Source of the DNA: Leptasterias polaris
Lineage: Eukaryota; Echinodermata; Asteroidea; Forcipulatida; Asteriidae
Assembly (NCBI GenBank): GCA_037783415.1
Contig: JAZGTN010000211.1
Span: 620,001 to 684,000 of the forward strand
Length of the DNA: 64,000 nucleotides
Direction of reading: 5' to 3'
Shown here: one piece after another, positions 24,475-35,956 of the stretch
Position numbering within the stretch: position 1 is the stretch's first letter
Layout: each line of letters opens with the position of its first letter
Notes under the pieces: model-generated
Told to the model about the DNA's origin: nothing
The model's input: only the letters and a program-made list of their open reading frames with translations
Database searches by the model: none
Translations under genes and position numbers: made by a program

Positions 24475-24712
24475 AACCCGTTTAAATTAACAAGCACAAT
24501 CCTTTTAGTTTCAAAAGTCGATCATTCCAATTATTCCATTCGTGTATAGTGCAACAACACTTTTGTGTTGTGCCATTTGACTGGCATGCTGGTTTTTCTA
24601 GCGGCGTGGTTTATCTCAAATAACGCTTTGCTATTGCCACAGTGCTCAATGTATGGGGAGTTGACATTCAACAACTCCCCCACACCTTTAGTACAGCAGC
24701 AAAGCGTTGTTA

Positions 24713-24800
24713 AAGGGACACGTTGCCTTGGATCGGGCGAGTTGGTCTAATAAAAAGCGTTTGTAACCGTTTGTTATAAAATGCATTGATTTTTGAAACT
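24713..24800. repeat. Dispersed repeat, copy 2 (AAAGGGACACGTTGCCTTGG type)
   Basis: Closely matches 6975-7060 (AAAGGGACACGTTGCC, GCGAGTTGGTCT, AAAAAGCGTTTGTAACC, TTTGTTATAAAATGCAT). Only the outer ~80 bp are shared here. Confidence 0.7.
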
Positions 24801-24989
24801 ATAAGGAACTTAATTGTCATTTAGTTTTATCACAATTGCCATAAGTATACACAATAAACTTGTCTTGTCCTTCTGCACAAACCGCCGCCACTGGGCTATA
24901 AACGTGCACACACTCATGCATGCATGCAAGCTCCTACTTAAAATTCATTTTTGTCAAGGAGTCACTTTAAATTATAGGCGTCAGGGGCT

Positions 24990-25175
24990 GATTAAACTTG
25001 TGGCGGGAGTGAGTTCAAGATTGGTATTGTTTTGGATACAAGGAGTACCCCATTTGAGGTCCTGTAGCATTTCAGTTACACTACTGGTCTTACGGTAATC
25101 GCTTTTTACAAATCTGGCTGCTCTCCATTGAACTTTTTCAAGGTTGTCTATTTGTATCATTTGGTGGGAAAATAA
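24990..25175 (-). pseudogene. Non-LTR retrotransposon RT C-terminal fragment
   Basis: The frame reads IDNLEKVQWRAARFVKSDYR and TSSVTEMLQDLKWGT, the 'LEKVQRRAARFV...SSVT.ML..L.W..L' signature found near the end of many non-LTR reverse transcriptases (established family pattern, recognised by eye). The frame loses similarity right after LKWGT and has no upstream RT core, so it is a short dead fragment. Confidence 0.65.
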
Positions 25176-25389
25176 ATGAATAGCATGCACAAATTCAGTC
25201 TTGTGAAGTGATTATTTACTCTGTCTTGAGTAATGTAACGATTTGTCAAAATTTTAAAACACTAAGTTCCCAATTTAAAAAAAAGCTACATCAAAACCTT
25301 AGTTAAACATAAAAACGAGTAAACAGTGAAAGTCTTTCAAGCAAAGACCAATAAGTTATTTTCACGTCACTAAGAGGTTTTTAACAGGT

Positions 25390-25795
25390 TGTGAGTAACG
25401 TATAAAAAACCCTTTTTAAACGTTTATAATATGATTTTAAAACGTTTTTGAAACATCTTACAAGACTAAAAAAAATAAACATAGTTATTTTCACGTTATA
25501 TTCACGTTTTTAAAACGTTACATGGAAACGTTACTAGAACGTATGAAAAACCCCATTTAAACGTGTTAAAAATGTTTTTAAAACGTATTCGAAACATCAT
25601 ACAAGATTAAAGAAATTAAACATAGTTATTTTCACGTTATATTCACGTTTTTAAAACGTTACATGGAAACGTTTTTAAAACCCATAAAAAACTCCACAGA
25701 AATACGTTTTTAAAACGTAATATTGAAACGTTTTTTTGACCAAATGCAAACGTTTTTTTAACGTTTAAAAAACGTTAATTGGCTAGCTGGGGTGG
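25390..25795. repeat. Array of ACGTT/AACGTT motifs (right)
   Basis: About twenty copies of ACGTTTTTAAAACGTT-like motifs lie in 400 bp. Two near-identical sub-blocks (TAGTTATTTTCACGTTATAT... at about 25482 and 25622) show internal duplication. It ends TTTAAAAAACGTTAATTGG followed by CTAGCTGGGG. Partner of the array at 21224-21600. Confidence 0.75.
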
Positions 25796-26747
25796 TACTC
25801 GTGGTGACTGTAGGATAGGACCACACTCTTGAGGGGTGACTTAATTATTGCTGTTTGCAAGGAAATACAGGAAATATAAAAACAGATATCTCAACCATGG
25901 AGGTATTCCAACTACCCAATTTTTGCATTTAATTGTGAAAAACAACTTCCATTATAATTCTTTATTTTACACTATCAAACTACAAGTCGGCCTTTAAAAT
26001 GTTTATTTTCTTTTAAAAGTAAACCTAAATGCAATACTGGTAGTTGTTTAGGTTTTATCAAAGTTTGTTAAGTTATTATTTTGTATACAATATGGTTGAT
26101 TACAGTACAACTTGAATCAGCAAACATCAAAACGATCTATAGGCCTATAAAGTGGACTACTAGCTAGAAACCCGCAGATTAATTTCTTATTTTGCGACTT
26201 TTACTATATGCTTTATTTTTGGGGGGCAGTGGTGCACAATTGATTGGAGCAAACAAAACGATGAAATGTAAACCCAGCTGAGAGAGTACATCATACATTT
26301 TCTATTTCTTTTTGCCTGTTCCTAAAAAAATTTTTTTTTCTATACAGTCCCTTCATCATTAGTTCAAAATATAGAGATTGCAATATTTTGACGAATATTG
26401 TGATGTAAAGAACTAACTTTGACCAGAGATATGTAGAAATGAAATTTATGAAGACCCGAGATTTAAGATCTAGCTGCCTGATCAATAGCTAGAAAAACAC
26501 ACAAATTCCTAGGCCTAGCTTTGGTGACGCTCGGCCTTTTTTTCTTTATTTAATTATTTTTGTTAGGGGTGGGGAAGTTTCAATCGGACAGCTGATTAAT
26601 TACAAAAGTGAAACTTGTACTATAATCCAATCCGAGAAATACAAATTGAAAACATAGGCCATAAAACCTATCCAAATCATGGAAATTGTCTGGATTCGTG
26701 TACTATGCCCCATTTCCTTTTATATAGAAGTAATTTTATAGTATTAC

Positions 26748-26960
26748 CTGGCAATATGACATCAAAAAAATTGACGGAACTCTCGTCTTTCAGATGAAGA
26801 ATTCTGTTGAAGGGATCAACTTTATTAACGATTCCTTGGCCCTTTGATGTGCGGATTGTGGCTCCTTTTTCTGCAATCCGGCAGGAAACCTCATCTGCTT
26901 TAATTTCCTCTGTGCAGGTCTGAGCGTGACTCTTTCTTTTACAAATCTGACTGCTGTTCT
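26748..26960 (-). CDS. Candidate internal exon, unknown protein
   Basis: The acceptor TATATTTCAG|AG and donor ATTGCCAG|GTAATA bound 213 bp that are open throughout in one frame (ENSSQICKRKSHAQTC... IRTSKGQGIVNKVDPFNRIL... ..VNFFDVILPG). Intron phases are 1 and 1. The segment IVNKVDPFNRILHLKDE looks like a compact beta-rich domain, but I do not recognise it. Another candidate exon lies upstream on the same strand (27925-27989). Confidence 0.4.
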
Positions 26961-27924
26961 CTGAAATATATTTATTTATAAATGATATTGCTAAAATTTT
27001 GCAAAAACAACTCAAAGCCTACATAACAATCCTGTATATATGTGACGTTGTAAATAGGCATTGGCGTGTTTTTTCTACTACTATTAACTATAACTGTTAC
27101 TAAAATTGATACAGTACCAAAATCCTCGTCATAAAATTATCCTTCTGAAGCTTTGTCATTTTGAAAACCAAGTGTTTGAAGACTTCAAAGTGTTCTTTGC
27201 AATAAAAACAAAAGCTGATCAGACATGGAAAGTATGTTGATTATCTTCAAAGATTGCTGTGACCTCAATACCACCTGTTATTCTTGCCACTCACGAAAAA
27301 CCCAACATAGTGTTTGTAAACTAACTTTAAATAGTATAGACATTAGAAAGTGTTGCCTGCCATACTTTACTAAGAAAGCACAAGAATGAGTGATCGCCGC
27401 TCAAACTTACAACCATACACATTGGTAAGTTCGAAAAACAGAAATGTTCAAAGAAAACTTAGTACATAACTTCAATGACGTAGCAATTGATCGTTGAAAC
27501 ATTTATGTCAAATGTGTACCTTGTCATTTTTGAAAAGTAAAATACTGAGACCCAAAATAATTCATGACGAAAACTTCAGCCAATAGAATGAATAAGTGAA
27601 AAGTGCTGAATATTTATTTAAACTGTTTTCTCTTTTAAAAAAGCAAAAACTTTGAAAGGTTTATTTTTAATATAAATACAACCATCCTGATTATTATAAG
27701 TTGATGGAAACATTTAGGCCTACAGAAAATGGGTTTGGCCTTACACTAGAAGATGGCACAAAAATAAAAATTTCTTGAAATGTTATTGTGATTAGTATCT
27801 CCATAGAAATGCTGATTAGTATCTCCATAGAAATGCAGACACGATCAAAGGAAAATATACTATACGTTTTACAATTATTTAGCCCTTTTTAGCCACTGGC
27901 TCTAAGTTCTACAAAAGTGCTTAC

Positions 27925-27989
27925 CTCTTTGTTGTTCTTCCCATGGGGTATGGGCATCCGCACGGAGCTTTCTCCTTAGAGCAAGTCAT
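27925..27989 (-). CDS. Candidate first exon, Cys-containing N-terminus
   Basis: The ATG at 27989 reads MTCSKEKAPCGCPYPMGRTT and reaches a good donor, CAAAGAG|GTAAGC (intron from 27924). The end phase (2) does not match the phase-1 start of 26748-26960, so an intervening exon would be needed, or the two are unrelated. Confidence 0.3.
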
Positions 27990-28965
27990 GGCCAGGATAT
28001 CATTTGAATGACATTAAAAACATCCCTTCTCCGTTTTCCCCTTCAACAATTCTACCGCTGCTCCATCTTCCTATCTTGTCAATCGCTTGAATACGGCTGC
28101 AAACCGTGTACTTTGTTCCTGCCATCTCCTTCAACATTTTTAGCTACTCATATATTTTTTTCAATAGCCAAAATGAATGTTGTATATCTACTTGATCTAT
28201 ATTTGGTAAACTAGGAAATCCCCCAGAAGAAGAGCTATTTTTAACACCTTCATTCAGAGGTATTCTTGCATGACAGAGTCTGGATGTGCTCATCCGACAG
28301 AAAATATATTCCCAAATAATCTGATGGTTTATTACAGATAGGGTTTGATTTCATCAAGCTAAAGTGCCAGTTCAGCTATTAGCATTAATGTTCTAAAGTT
28401 TAAATAGCGAAACTTGTTGGTAATCTATATTTTTTAATATCTAAATTGACTTCTAAAAGTGTATTAGTATAAAGGCCATGCTTGATATGCAACCCCAAAC
28501 ATGTTCAGATATTCATACGCCAACCACACATTATCATCAGAGGCTGCTAGCCTGGGGGCTGGCTTGTGTCAAAGCATGAAACATTGAAGTGCATTGGTGA
28601 AGTCTGACTGTTTCTTATTTAGTTTTTCAGGATATATCTGGTCAATTTTTATGATTCGAAGTTGCTCACATAATAACTTTTGACACTATTCCAAATACTT
28701 TACAGAAAAAACAAGAACCTGGTCAAATTGTGTATATTTTTTTGTCAGTAAACTCACAGGCAGTGGTACCAAAAAACCACAAGTTCACAAGTGATTAATC
28801 ACAGTCAGATAATTAAGAGAGATCATGTTTCAAACCAGCTCCAACCCAAACTAGGTACCAACCCCCAGTTTGTGATAGGCAAACTCGGGTTCACTTTTAA
28901 TGGGCGATTCACATAATGGCTACCAAAGGTCATGTACCAGACGTGTTGATACATTTGTGTGTGTA

Positions 28966-29699
28966 AAGCCGTGTTCCCATTGGACTTATTTTTGCTAAAG
29001 TACCGCGACTTTTCTGTAGAATGACAAAATTAAATCCAATGGGAACGCATGGTAAACTGACCTCCCTGTCAACTTACCGCGGCCGTGATGTAAAACTAAC
29101 AGGCCGAAGGAGGTCGCGGAAGACTTCCGCTCATCCACGGTAACTTAACAGGGCCGCTAAAAAGTCCAATGGGAACGCTCCACGCTGTAAACCTACCGCG
29201 ACCACGGTGTAAAACGCTATACAAACAACACCACTTCCTGTTTACGACACAACTATACACAGAGGGCGCGCGAAAATGGTATGGTTCCCTGTTTCATTTG
29301 CACTGATGGCCGTGTGGTATGTAGCGTGTGTACATGCAATACAAAAACAACGCCTTTTCTATCTCGTCCAGCGGCAGCAAGTTTTTGCTTTACTGTGGTT
29401 AGAAACATGGCAGATTTGATCAATTTTGTGAGGAGTTTAATTGGGCTAGATAAACGTGAAAATGTGGATGAATTCAGTGCGAGAAAACTACGTCACAGTC
29501 ACGTCATATCCTGCATAGGTCAAAGGTGACTGTGCACAGCGCCCGCAATGTGTACATTCTGCCAGTTTCGAACAGCGAGTTAACTGTTCCATCGCGGAAT
29601 TTAAGTCCAGGTGGGAACGCACGGTAGAATTACATCTAATCCAGTCACGGTAAGTTTCCGCGTGGCCGCGGAAGAAAAAGTCCAATGGGAACACGGCTT
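28966..29699. mobile_element. Non-autonomous inverted-repeat element with TA target duplication (734 bp)
   Basis: The left end AAGCCGTGTTCCCATTGG (28966) and the reverse complement of the right end match over at least 22 bp. TA flanks both sides (28964-28965 and 29700-29701). The flanks, without the insert, match 30600-30720 (GACGTGTT..., then TACAATAAAGGGGCCATGC...), so an empty-site paralogue is present in this window. Inside are several more copies of CCAATGGGAACGC in both orientations, and a short open frame containing MADLINFVRSLIGLDKRENV of unknown meaning. TA duplication fits Tc1/mariner-like mobilisation (inference). Confidence 0.75.
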
Positions 29700-29701
29700 T
29701 A

Positions 29702-30720
29702 TACAATAAAGGGGCCATGCTAAAGTGCGCCCTCTTGTTTTATTAATTATTTTTTAGACCGAGAGAATTGTTTAACAGACATTTCTCACAAGTAGTCATC
29801 ATCTGATATTATATCTCAATTTTTGTGGAGTTAATATATAATAGCATAAAGTGATTTTCGGGGTTTTGCTTTCTGAGCATCATCAGGCCTTGCGCCAAGC
29901 CGTCCGTCAGGCATGCTCGGCCGGCTAGTGCGGTCATGCTCATGCTGATTTTTGAATCTTGGCGTGTTGCACTTTGACTAAAAATTTGGGTACAAATTTC
30001 CTCGTATTTGGGGTTTGATTTCACCTAAGATGTTGACAATTTCAGACGTAAATTGTAGTCATAGCTAAATTTGTGTGGAGTTTGAAACAGCAAAAGTGAT
30101 TTGGGGGTTTTGCTTTCTGAGCATCATCAGGCCTGGAGCCAGGCTGTCCGTCAGGCACGGTTAGACGGCTTGTACGGTCAAGCTCATGCTGAATTTTAAA
30201 TCTCGGGGTGTTGCACTGTGACTAAATTTGGATACAATTTTCCTCATACTTAAGATTTGATTTCACCTAAAGTGTTGAAAATTTCAAACGTAAATCGTTG
30301 TCATCATCTGATATCAAAGCTCAATTTTTGTGGAGTGTGAAAAAGCACGAGTGACTTTGGAGTTTTGCATTCTGAATTTATCCAACAACTGTATTTTCTT
30401 CAAAACTGTTAACGGCCTGTGCAACCCGTATTCGTTTAAAAAAGCAATGCATATCGAAAATGTCGGGCATGATACATTTACATTGGGAACTCTTTTATAC
30501 AAACAATAGTTTGTTAAAACAACTATAAAGAATAACGAAGTCGAATATTATTGAGAAATAAATCTTCACCGAATCTGCCGTAATTGTTTTACTCACACCA
30601 GCGCTACCACAGGTCATGGGCCAGACGTGTTTTTACATTTGCGCGCGTAATACAATAAAGGGGCCATGCTAAAGTGCACCCTCTTGTTATATTAATTCTT
30701 TATTAGACCGAGAGAAATGT
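29702..30720. repeat. Dispersed repeat 'CATCATCTGATATC', copy 2, with ~245-bp internal tandem units
   Basis: Sub-repeat starts are visible near 29796, 30056 and 30298 (TAGTCAT...), each containing TTTTGTGGAGTTTG-like, CATCATCAGGCCT and TTGATTTCACCTAA segments. The 3' tail matches the tail of copy 1 at 18930-19600. A short sequence, CAATAAAGGGGCCATGC, occurs both before (29704) and after (30653) this block, so the block itself is bracketed by direct repeats. Confidence 0.75.
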
Positions 30721-31278
30721 CTACCAGCCTCAGGTTCATATAAAGACATTTCTCAAAATGATTAAACGTTAGTAAATTTGCGTCAGTACACAATAGAGAT
30801 AGTGTGATAAAAATATTTCAGTGCCTAAATTATCCATGTGTGCTGAACAATAATGGAAAGTAATACATTATGGTTTTTGTGTGGCTTTTTCCTCTGTCGC
30901 ATTTGTTTTTGCGTCGCAAAATAATAAAGACGCAAAAACTAAATAAAACAACGAATAAATGTGGCACATAATTATTCATACAACACCATAATAATGAGAG
31001 ACGAATTGTTAGTTGCGGAAGGCAAACATAGCTGAGTCCACGAATTATTCTTGGAATTATAACTGGAGATAATATACGGAGGAATATTCTTATTCTCCGT
31101 GGTCCCGTTCTTATTCTCCGTGGTCCACAATTATATTCCTAATCCAATTCATCTCTGCAGCACCAAAGAATGTCAGATCGAAGTAGTACAAAATGTTTTA
31201 TAAGTTGTAAAAACAGATTTTAGTTGAAATCATTCATTAGATTTTTGGCAAATGCAGTCATACCTAATACACCCGCAT

Positions 31279-31308
31279 GCATACATACATACATACATAC
31301 ATACATAC
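31279..31308. repeat. (CATA)n microsatellite
   Basis: About seven copies of CATA/ACAT in a row. Confidence 0.9.
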
Positions 31309-31309
31309 C

Positions 31310-33070
31310 TAAAGCCCTTTTCACACGAGCGCTGACAACCAACGTCCTCGGTTACGAGCGCCAACTGTCTAGCACCTTGGTGGTTTGCTATTTCACAACG
31401 GTGTTTCACACGACAACCGAACCAACGTCCCTTGTTGTCGGCTTGGCTACTGCGAGGTCAAAGGTCATGTGTTACTTCGCTGGTATGCCGCTTGAAACTC
31501 TTCAACTGGCTGGCTCTCAGTAGGCAACCAGTGATTTTCCCGCGTTGTATGTTCCGCATGGATGTGTAAACACCTAATCTAGCTTGTTTGCGTGCCACTC
31601 TTTTAGTTTTATATCACCACTACCCTCCTAGTTTTATATCAGAAATCTGTAGGGCCAATGATTTTCCGTTTTAGAAAAGTGCAAATTCTGTTTTTGAAAA
31701 ACACGACTTCCGTTTCAGACGTCACAAACTCTCTATTAATCTACGGCCGATTCAGTTCTGGAGTTGGCAATTTCCAAAATTGTACTGCACTGCACTAATC
31801 CAATGTTATAGAGATCAGTGCACTGATCCCTGCAACAAAAGCAAGTTAGAAACATGCAACAGTCGTTGCATTATCAGATATTGCACATGCAAGACAGAAA
31901 CAGAACGTCAGCCATTTTGTTTTTGCTTTGGCGACGACAAAATGTTGAAAGTTTATGGTTGATTTAAGACCTTTATGAGTGAACAATCAATGTGTGTGTT
32001 CATATAGAGCAGGGGTAAGCTGGTTTGTGGTTGGTTGTTGATTAAAGGAGGGACAAAATGCAATTTGAGTGAAAAAAACAGTAAAGAACGTGCCGTGAAT
32101 GTGATGATTTTGACCTCCGTAGTAAACAACGTGTATTCATTTGTACATCGTTCATAGGCTCAACGGGTTACGACCTCACTTATTACGGTCTGATTTTTGA
32201 TGTTTTCTAGTATTAAAAAAAGAAGTTTAATAAAGAACACAATGTTAAATTCGCTTGCCTATTCAATTTCAACACTTTTGAATTTAATAACTTGAAAAGG
32301 CCAAACTTGTTGTCACTTGTTTTACTTCAAATTAAAATTCCGTTTTCCGTTTCAAGTGGCAGATTTCTGCGAATTCCGTCCGTTTTCCGCGATCGCGGAA
32401 AATTATTGGCCCTCGAATTTTCATCCTTTGGCGCAGGCGAGCTAACCCACACGTTTGCTGGCTGTTACTCGAATTCCTTCTGAATCCGAGGAAAGCATTT
32501 GCGTGTCTTCAACTGGAATTCACACACTGAAATTGCCGCAAAAATCTCAAGAGAAGTAGCACAAACATAATTTCTTCTGATGTCGCCATCTTGGAAGGAC
32601 ATGTCGTCATGTCAACCGGGTGTCAACACGGTCGAGGCACATGACGCGTTCTGCGCAGGCGTACTACAACAGCATAACCAACGTCATTGGTTGAGTCGTT
32701 TCACACGGCCGATCAGTGCGATTATAACGCAGTTGCGATTTTTTGTAGTAGGTCTGGATCGCGGTTATATTTAGTCAGGATCTTTTGCTATTTCATAACT
32801 AGGATAGCTTTCACACGAGTGGGTTTTGCTATTTTTTATCCTGGTTGCGAAAAATAACAAAATATGCATATCTGTTGACTTGACTAAGATACTGTTGGAA
32901 GTTTATAAGCTGGACCATTCACTAATCCTGGCACAAAGGGCCTTTGTCCAAGTCATCAGGGATTAACAGTTGCCTATCTATTCTTTTGTGTACCAAAAGC
33001 TGGGTAGCAGGCACTGGGGGATCATGATGAAATGATGAAACCCAGTGGTGTGCATTGACCTGTTGTTTAC
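31310..33070. other. Intergenic, probable transposon-derived, no gene
   Basis: TTTTCACACGAGCG near 31318 and CTTTCACACGAGTGG near 32809, with TTTGCTATTTCA nearby in both places, suggest related sub-terminal sequences of a MITE-like element. Boundaries could not be fixed. A moderately CpG-rich patch lies at 31320-31560 and 32580-32720. Confidence 0.35.
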
Positions 33071-33077
33071 TTTTTAT

Positions 33078-34060
33078 TCAACACAAGATTTTATTGATAA
33101 ATAACATGACAGCAGGAATCACCTTCTGGATGTGGTTGATGTACTTCGCACACAGTTCTTGGGTAGGAACCTCTTGCCAGAAAGAACGGATGCCTTCAAC
33201 CAGTTCATCTATTGTTTTTCGGTTTGACCCGCCCCCGAAGATGGTGTTTCAGTTGGTGCCAGAAGTTTTCAATTGGATTTAGATTGGGACTTTTTGCTGG
33301 AGTTTTCCACCAGTGAATCCCGGCCTCTGTCATGTAAGTTGTGGCGACGTTGCTGGTGTGCTTTGGGTCATTGTCTTGCTGGAACCTGTGCCCGTCTGGA
33401 AAGCGCTCGTCGATGAATGGCTTGAGAGTGGCTTGGGGGATTTCATCACGGTAGAATATGCCGTTCATAATTTTTTCAAAAACAAGAACTGGTGTCCCCC
33501 TGCGCTTTGAGATACCAGCCCAAACATGAACTTTAGTTAAGTGTTTTACTCTCAATTTTAGCTTTCGGGGGCAACCTCTCTTTCGGAATGTTATTCTACT
33601 ATGACTTTCAAGCTGAATACTGCATTCATCTGAAAAAATCACACTGTCAAAAGTGTCACAATTTTGCAGGGCTAGCCTACAAAAGTCAAGACGCTTCTGA
33701 CGGTTTGCGATTTTGATCAGTTGACAATACTTTGCACCAGTGCAGACCCATTGTAACTTTCGACGAATTTGCTTGATAGCCGTAAGTGACACATGGAGAT
33801 GAGCAGCTTCAGCCAGGCAACGTTGAAGATCAGGGGCTGTTAACTCATCATCATTCTCAAGGAGGGTGTCAATGAATCTGAGATGGTCAGGCAAAAAACC
33901 TGATGTGCGACCCGATACTTGAGAAACCGGCAAATAGTTCTTGTTGAGGTTGTTATGTCGTTCTCTCCACAAGCATTTGACAAATTTCTGAAACTGTTTT
34001 TCCCTTCTGATTTAGCACAGCGATGCGATGCTTTGCATAAGTTGGAAGACGACGTTCCAT
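33078..34060 (-). pseudogene. Tc1-like transposase, broken (copy 1)
   Basis: This is a cut-and-paste DDE transposase of the Tc1 group. The start is MERRLPTYAKHRIAVLNQKG (ATG at 34060), an N-terminal helix-turn-helix. Catalytic signals are IFSDECSIQLE (first D), QQDNDPKHTS (second D) and PNLNPIENFWH (E), with 34 residues between the second D and E, i.e. DD34E. HVWAGISKRG lies between. The reading frame breaks at least three times: twice in the N-terminal DNA-binding region and once in an A5 run (T5 at 33215-33219 on the plus strand), after which the normal tail (DELVEGIRSFWQEVPTQELC) continues in another frame to a stop at 33078-33080. It is related to but clearly different from the copy at 54343-55337. 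I could not delimit terminal repeats. Confidence 0.9.
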
Positions 34061-34742
34061 TTTTGCAGAATAGTGGTAGACAAAATATGTTTACACTGCA
34101 ATAATTTGTGCCAATGTGAGCTCTTGAGTCTTAGCGTCCCTATCCTTAACAAAGCACCCTGTCGCTCTTTGAAGAAGCCTGCCACCAAGTTGCAAACACA
34201 TTGTTCAAAAAGTCGCTAATCACAAAGCGACATGTTCATTGCCACAGGTGCTTGCTCCCTGGTGGTATAAGTATAGTCTCCTTGACAACCAATCAGTATA
34301 TGTTTTTAAACATACAAGCGTGTTGTGCAGGATTGATGTATAACATACAAAAATTACAAAATGACATTTCAATCACTATTAAAGATGTAAATGTACAATG
34401 CTTTTTCAATTTATGTCCAATCCAAATGACCAATATAAAAAATCAAACCTTCTAAAACACAATATTATGAAGTAATAAAAATATTTTTTTAAAGGAAACT
34501 GACTGAGTAAAACCATTGAGAAAGGACCATGGTAAAACATACGTGTAGGCATCTTGTAGAAGCCTTAAGTCCACATGTTAAAATAATTATGAAACAAGAG
34601 TTTCACATTAAACATGTACGAGAAAATAGAATTAGCTGTTGCAAACTGCTTACCAACCAAAAAGACCTGTGGTATAATTAATGCAAAAAATAAGTTAGTG
34701 GCCTGAAGTTTCGACCCAAGCAGAGTCTTTCTCTAAGGCTAA

Positions 34743-34923
34743 ATGACAACACAACACAACACAACACAACACAACACAACACAACACAACACAACACAAC
34801 ACAACACAACACAACACAACACAACACAACACAACACAACACAACACAACACAACACAACACAACACAACACAACACAACACAACACAACACAACACAAC
34901 ACAACACAACACAACACAACACA
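34743..34923. repeat. (AACAC)n pentanucleotide microsatellite
   Basis: About 35 uninterrupted copies of ACAAC/AACAC. The long Leu/Cys/Val and Thr/Gln/His/Asn frames read through it on both strands are artefacts of the repeat. Confidence 0.97.
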
Positions 34924-35052
34924 CATACAAGCAGACAAGAGTTGCAAGAGTAGTCAAGTGGAAATACATGAATAGAGAGAGTGGAGGGAGAAAAGCAGGG
35001 GGTAAGCAGGGATTATGAAGACAAAGGGGGGGGGGGTTATGAAGGGAAGCAG

Positions 35053-35131
35053 CAGCAGCCTTGTGTTCGCTAAACCAGACTTCCAAGAAAGCAGCACATG
35101 TATTCACCATTTTGAAACGCAGCTCAATACA
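35053..35131. repeat. Left half of an interrupted repeat
   Basis: CAGCAGCCTTGTGTTCGCTA through TTCCAAGAAAGCAGCACATG to GAAACGCAGCTCAATAC matches 44956-45030. The right half of the same repeat resumes at 39707 after the SINE and LINE insertions. Confidence 0.8.
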
Positions 35132-35132
35132 A

Positions 35133-35340
35133 TAGGGTGGCATGGTTGGCTTGTGCGTAAAGCGCTCGCCTCTCACCAAGGTGACCCAGGTTCGATACCC
35201 GGCCAGGGCCATATGTGAGTTGAGTTGTGCGTTGGTTCTCTGCTGTGCCACGAGGGTTTTCCAGACCATCCGGTTTTCCTCCCTCGGAAAAAATCAAACA
35301 CTTTCGATCTCTGGCTGTGCTCTGTGGTCATAATGGGTTA
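35133..35340 (+). mobile_element. tRNA-derived SINE
   Basis: It begins GGGTGGCATGGTTGGCTTGTGCG (A-box-like TGGTTGGCTTGTGCG) and has a B box, GGTTCGATACCC, 50 bases on, in a tRNA-like layout (AAGCGCTCGCCTCTCACC as the anticodon-arm region). The tRNA head is followed by a non-tRNA body (GTTGGTTCTCTGCTGTGCC, GGGTTTTCCAGACCATCCGG) resembling conserved central domains of metazoan SINEs (recollection). It ends at a TTA-rich tail that abuts the 3' end of the LINE, which is on the opposite strand. RNA polymerase III would drive transcription if intact. Confidence 0.7.
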
Positions 35341-35356
35341 TTATTATTATTATTTT

Positions 35357-35956
35357 ATTTGCCATAACAGTACAAAACAAAATACAAGACAATATACCCC
35401 GAGATGGGCAAGGGACAACAAAAGCAAATACATACTATGATCCGTAGATCTGTTGCCCCACATCTGGGGTACACAATGAAATAAATATAGATTTAAACAT
35501 ATAATATAGTACACGCAATAATAAAAGCAGATAATAATACAAAACCAATAATAAATAAATAATAAATAACTAATTTATAAAACGAAAATAAATGAGTAAA
35601 ATAACAGTAAAAGTAAAGATAAACAAATAAAGAAGTATGTATATAAATAAATAAATAAATAAACTTGTAAATAAATAAATAAATAAACTTGTTAATAAAT
35701 AAAAACGATTTAAATAAAAACGATTTAAAATATTGCACAAGTGAATGGGCTATAGCAGGCTATTAAAAGGGTGGACTAAACCCCAAACAAGTCCCAACAC
35801 TAGAGCCACACTCCCCTCCCCGGAGAATTATAATACATGTATAAATAAATAAAAATGAGAACAAATAAAATAGTACAAAATTTACAAGTAAGAAAGAGTA
35901 ATACAAAAATACGGACAGAAAGCCCTGCCCACACTGAGAAAAATAATAAAAACTAT
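35357..35956 (-). other. 3' UTR of the LINE
   Basis: AT-rich, with AAAT-type simple repeats (35640-35710). It ends with CAAATAAAATAATAATAATAA. Short frames here (Phe/Tyr/Leu-rich) are not genes. Confidence 0.7.

Noticed and set aside
35136..35210. Functional tRNA gene
   Set aside because: A and B boxes are present but the cloverleaf is degenerate and the sequence runs on into a SINE body and TTA tail.
34678..35269. Long frames of repeating Val-Leu-Cys-Cys and Thr-Gln-His-Asn
   Set aside because: They are translations of the (AACAC)n microsatellite in each frame, not genes.
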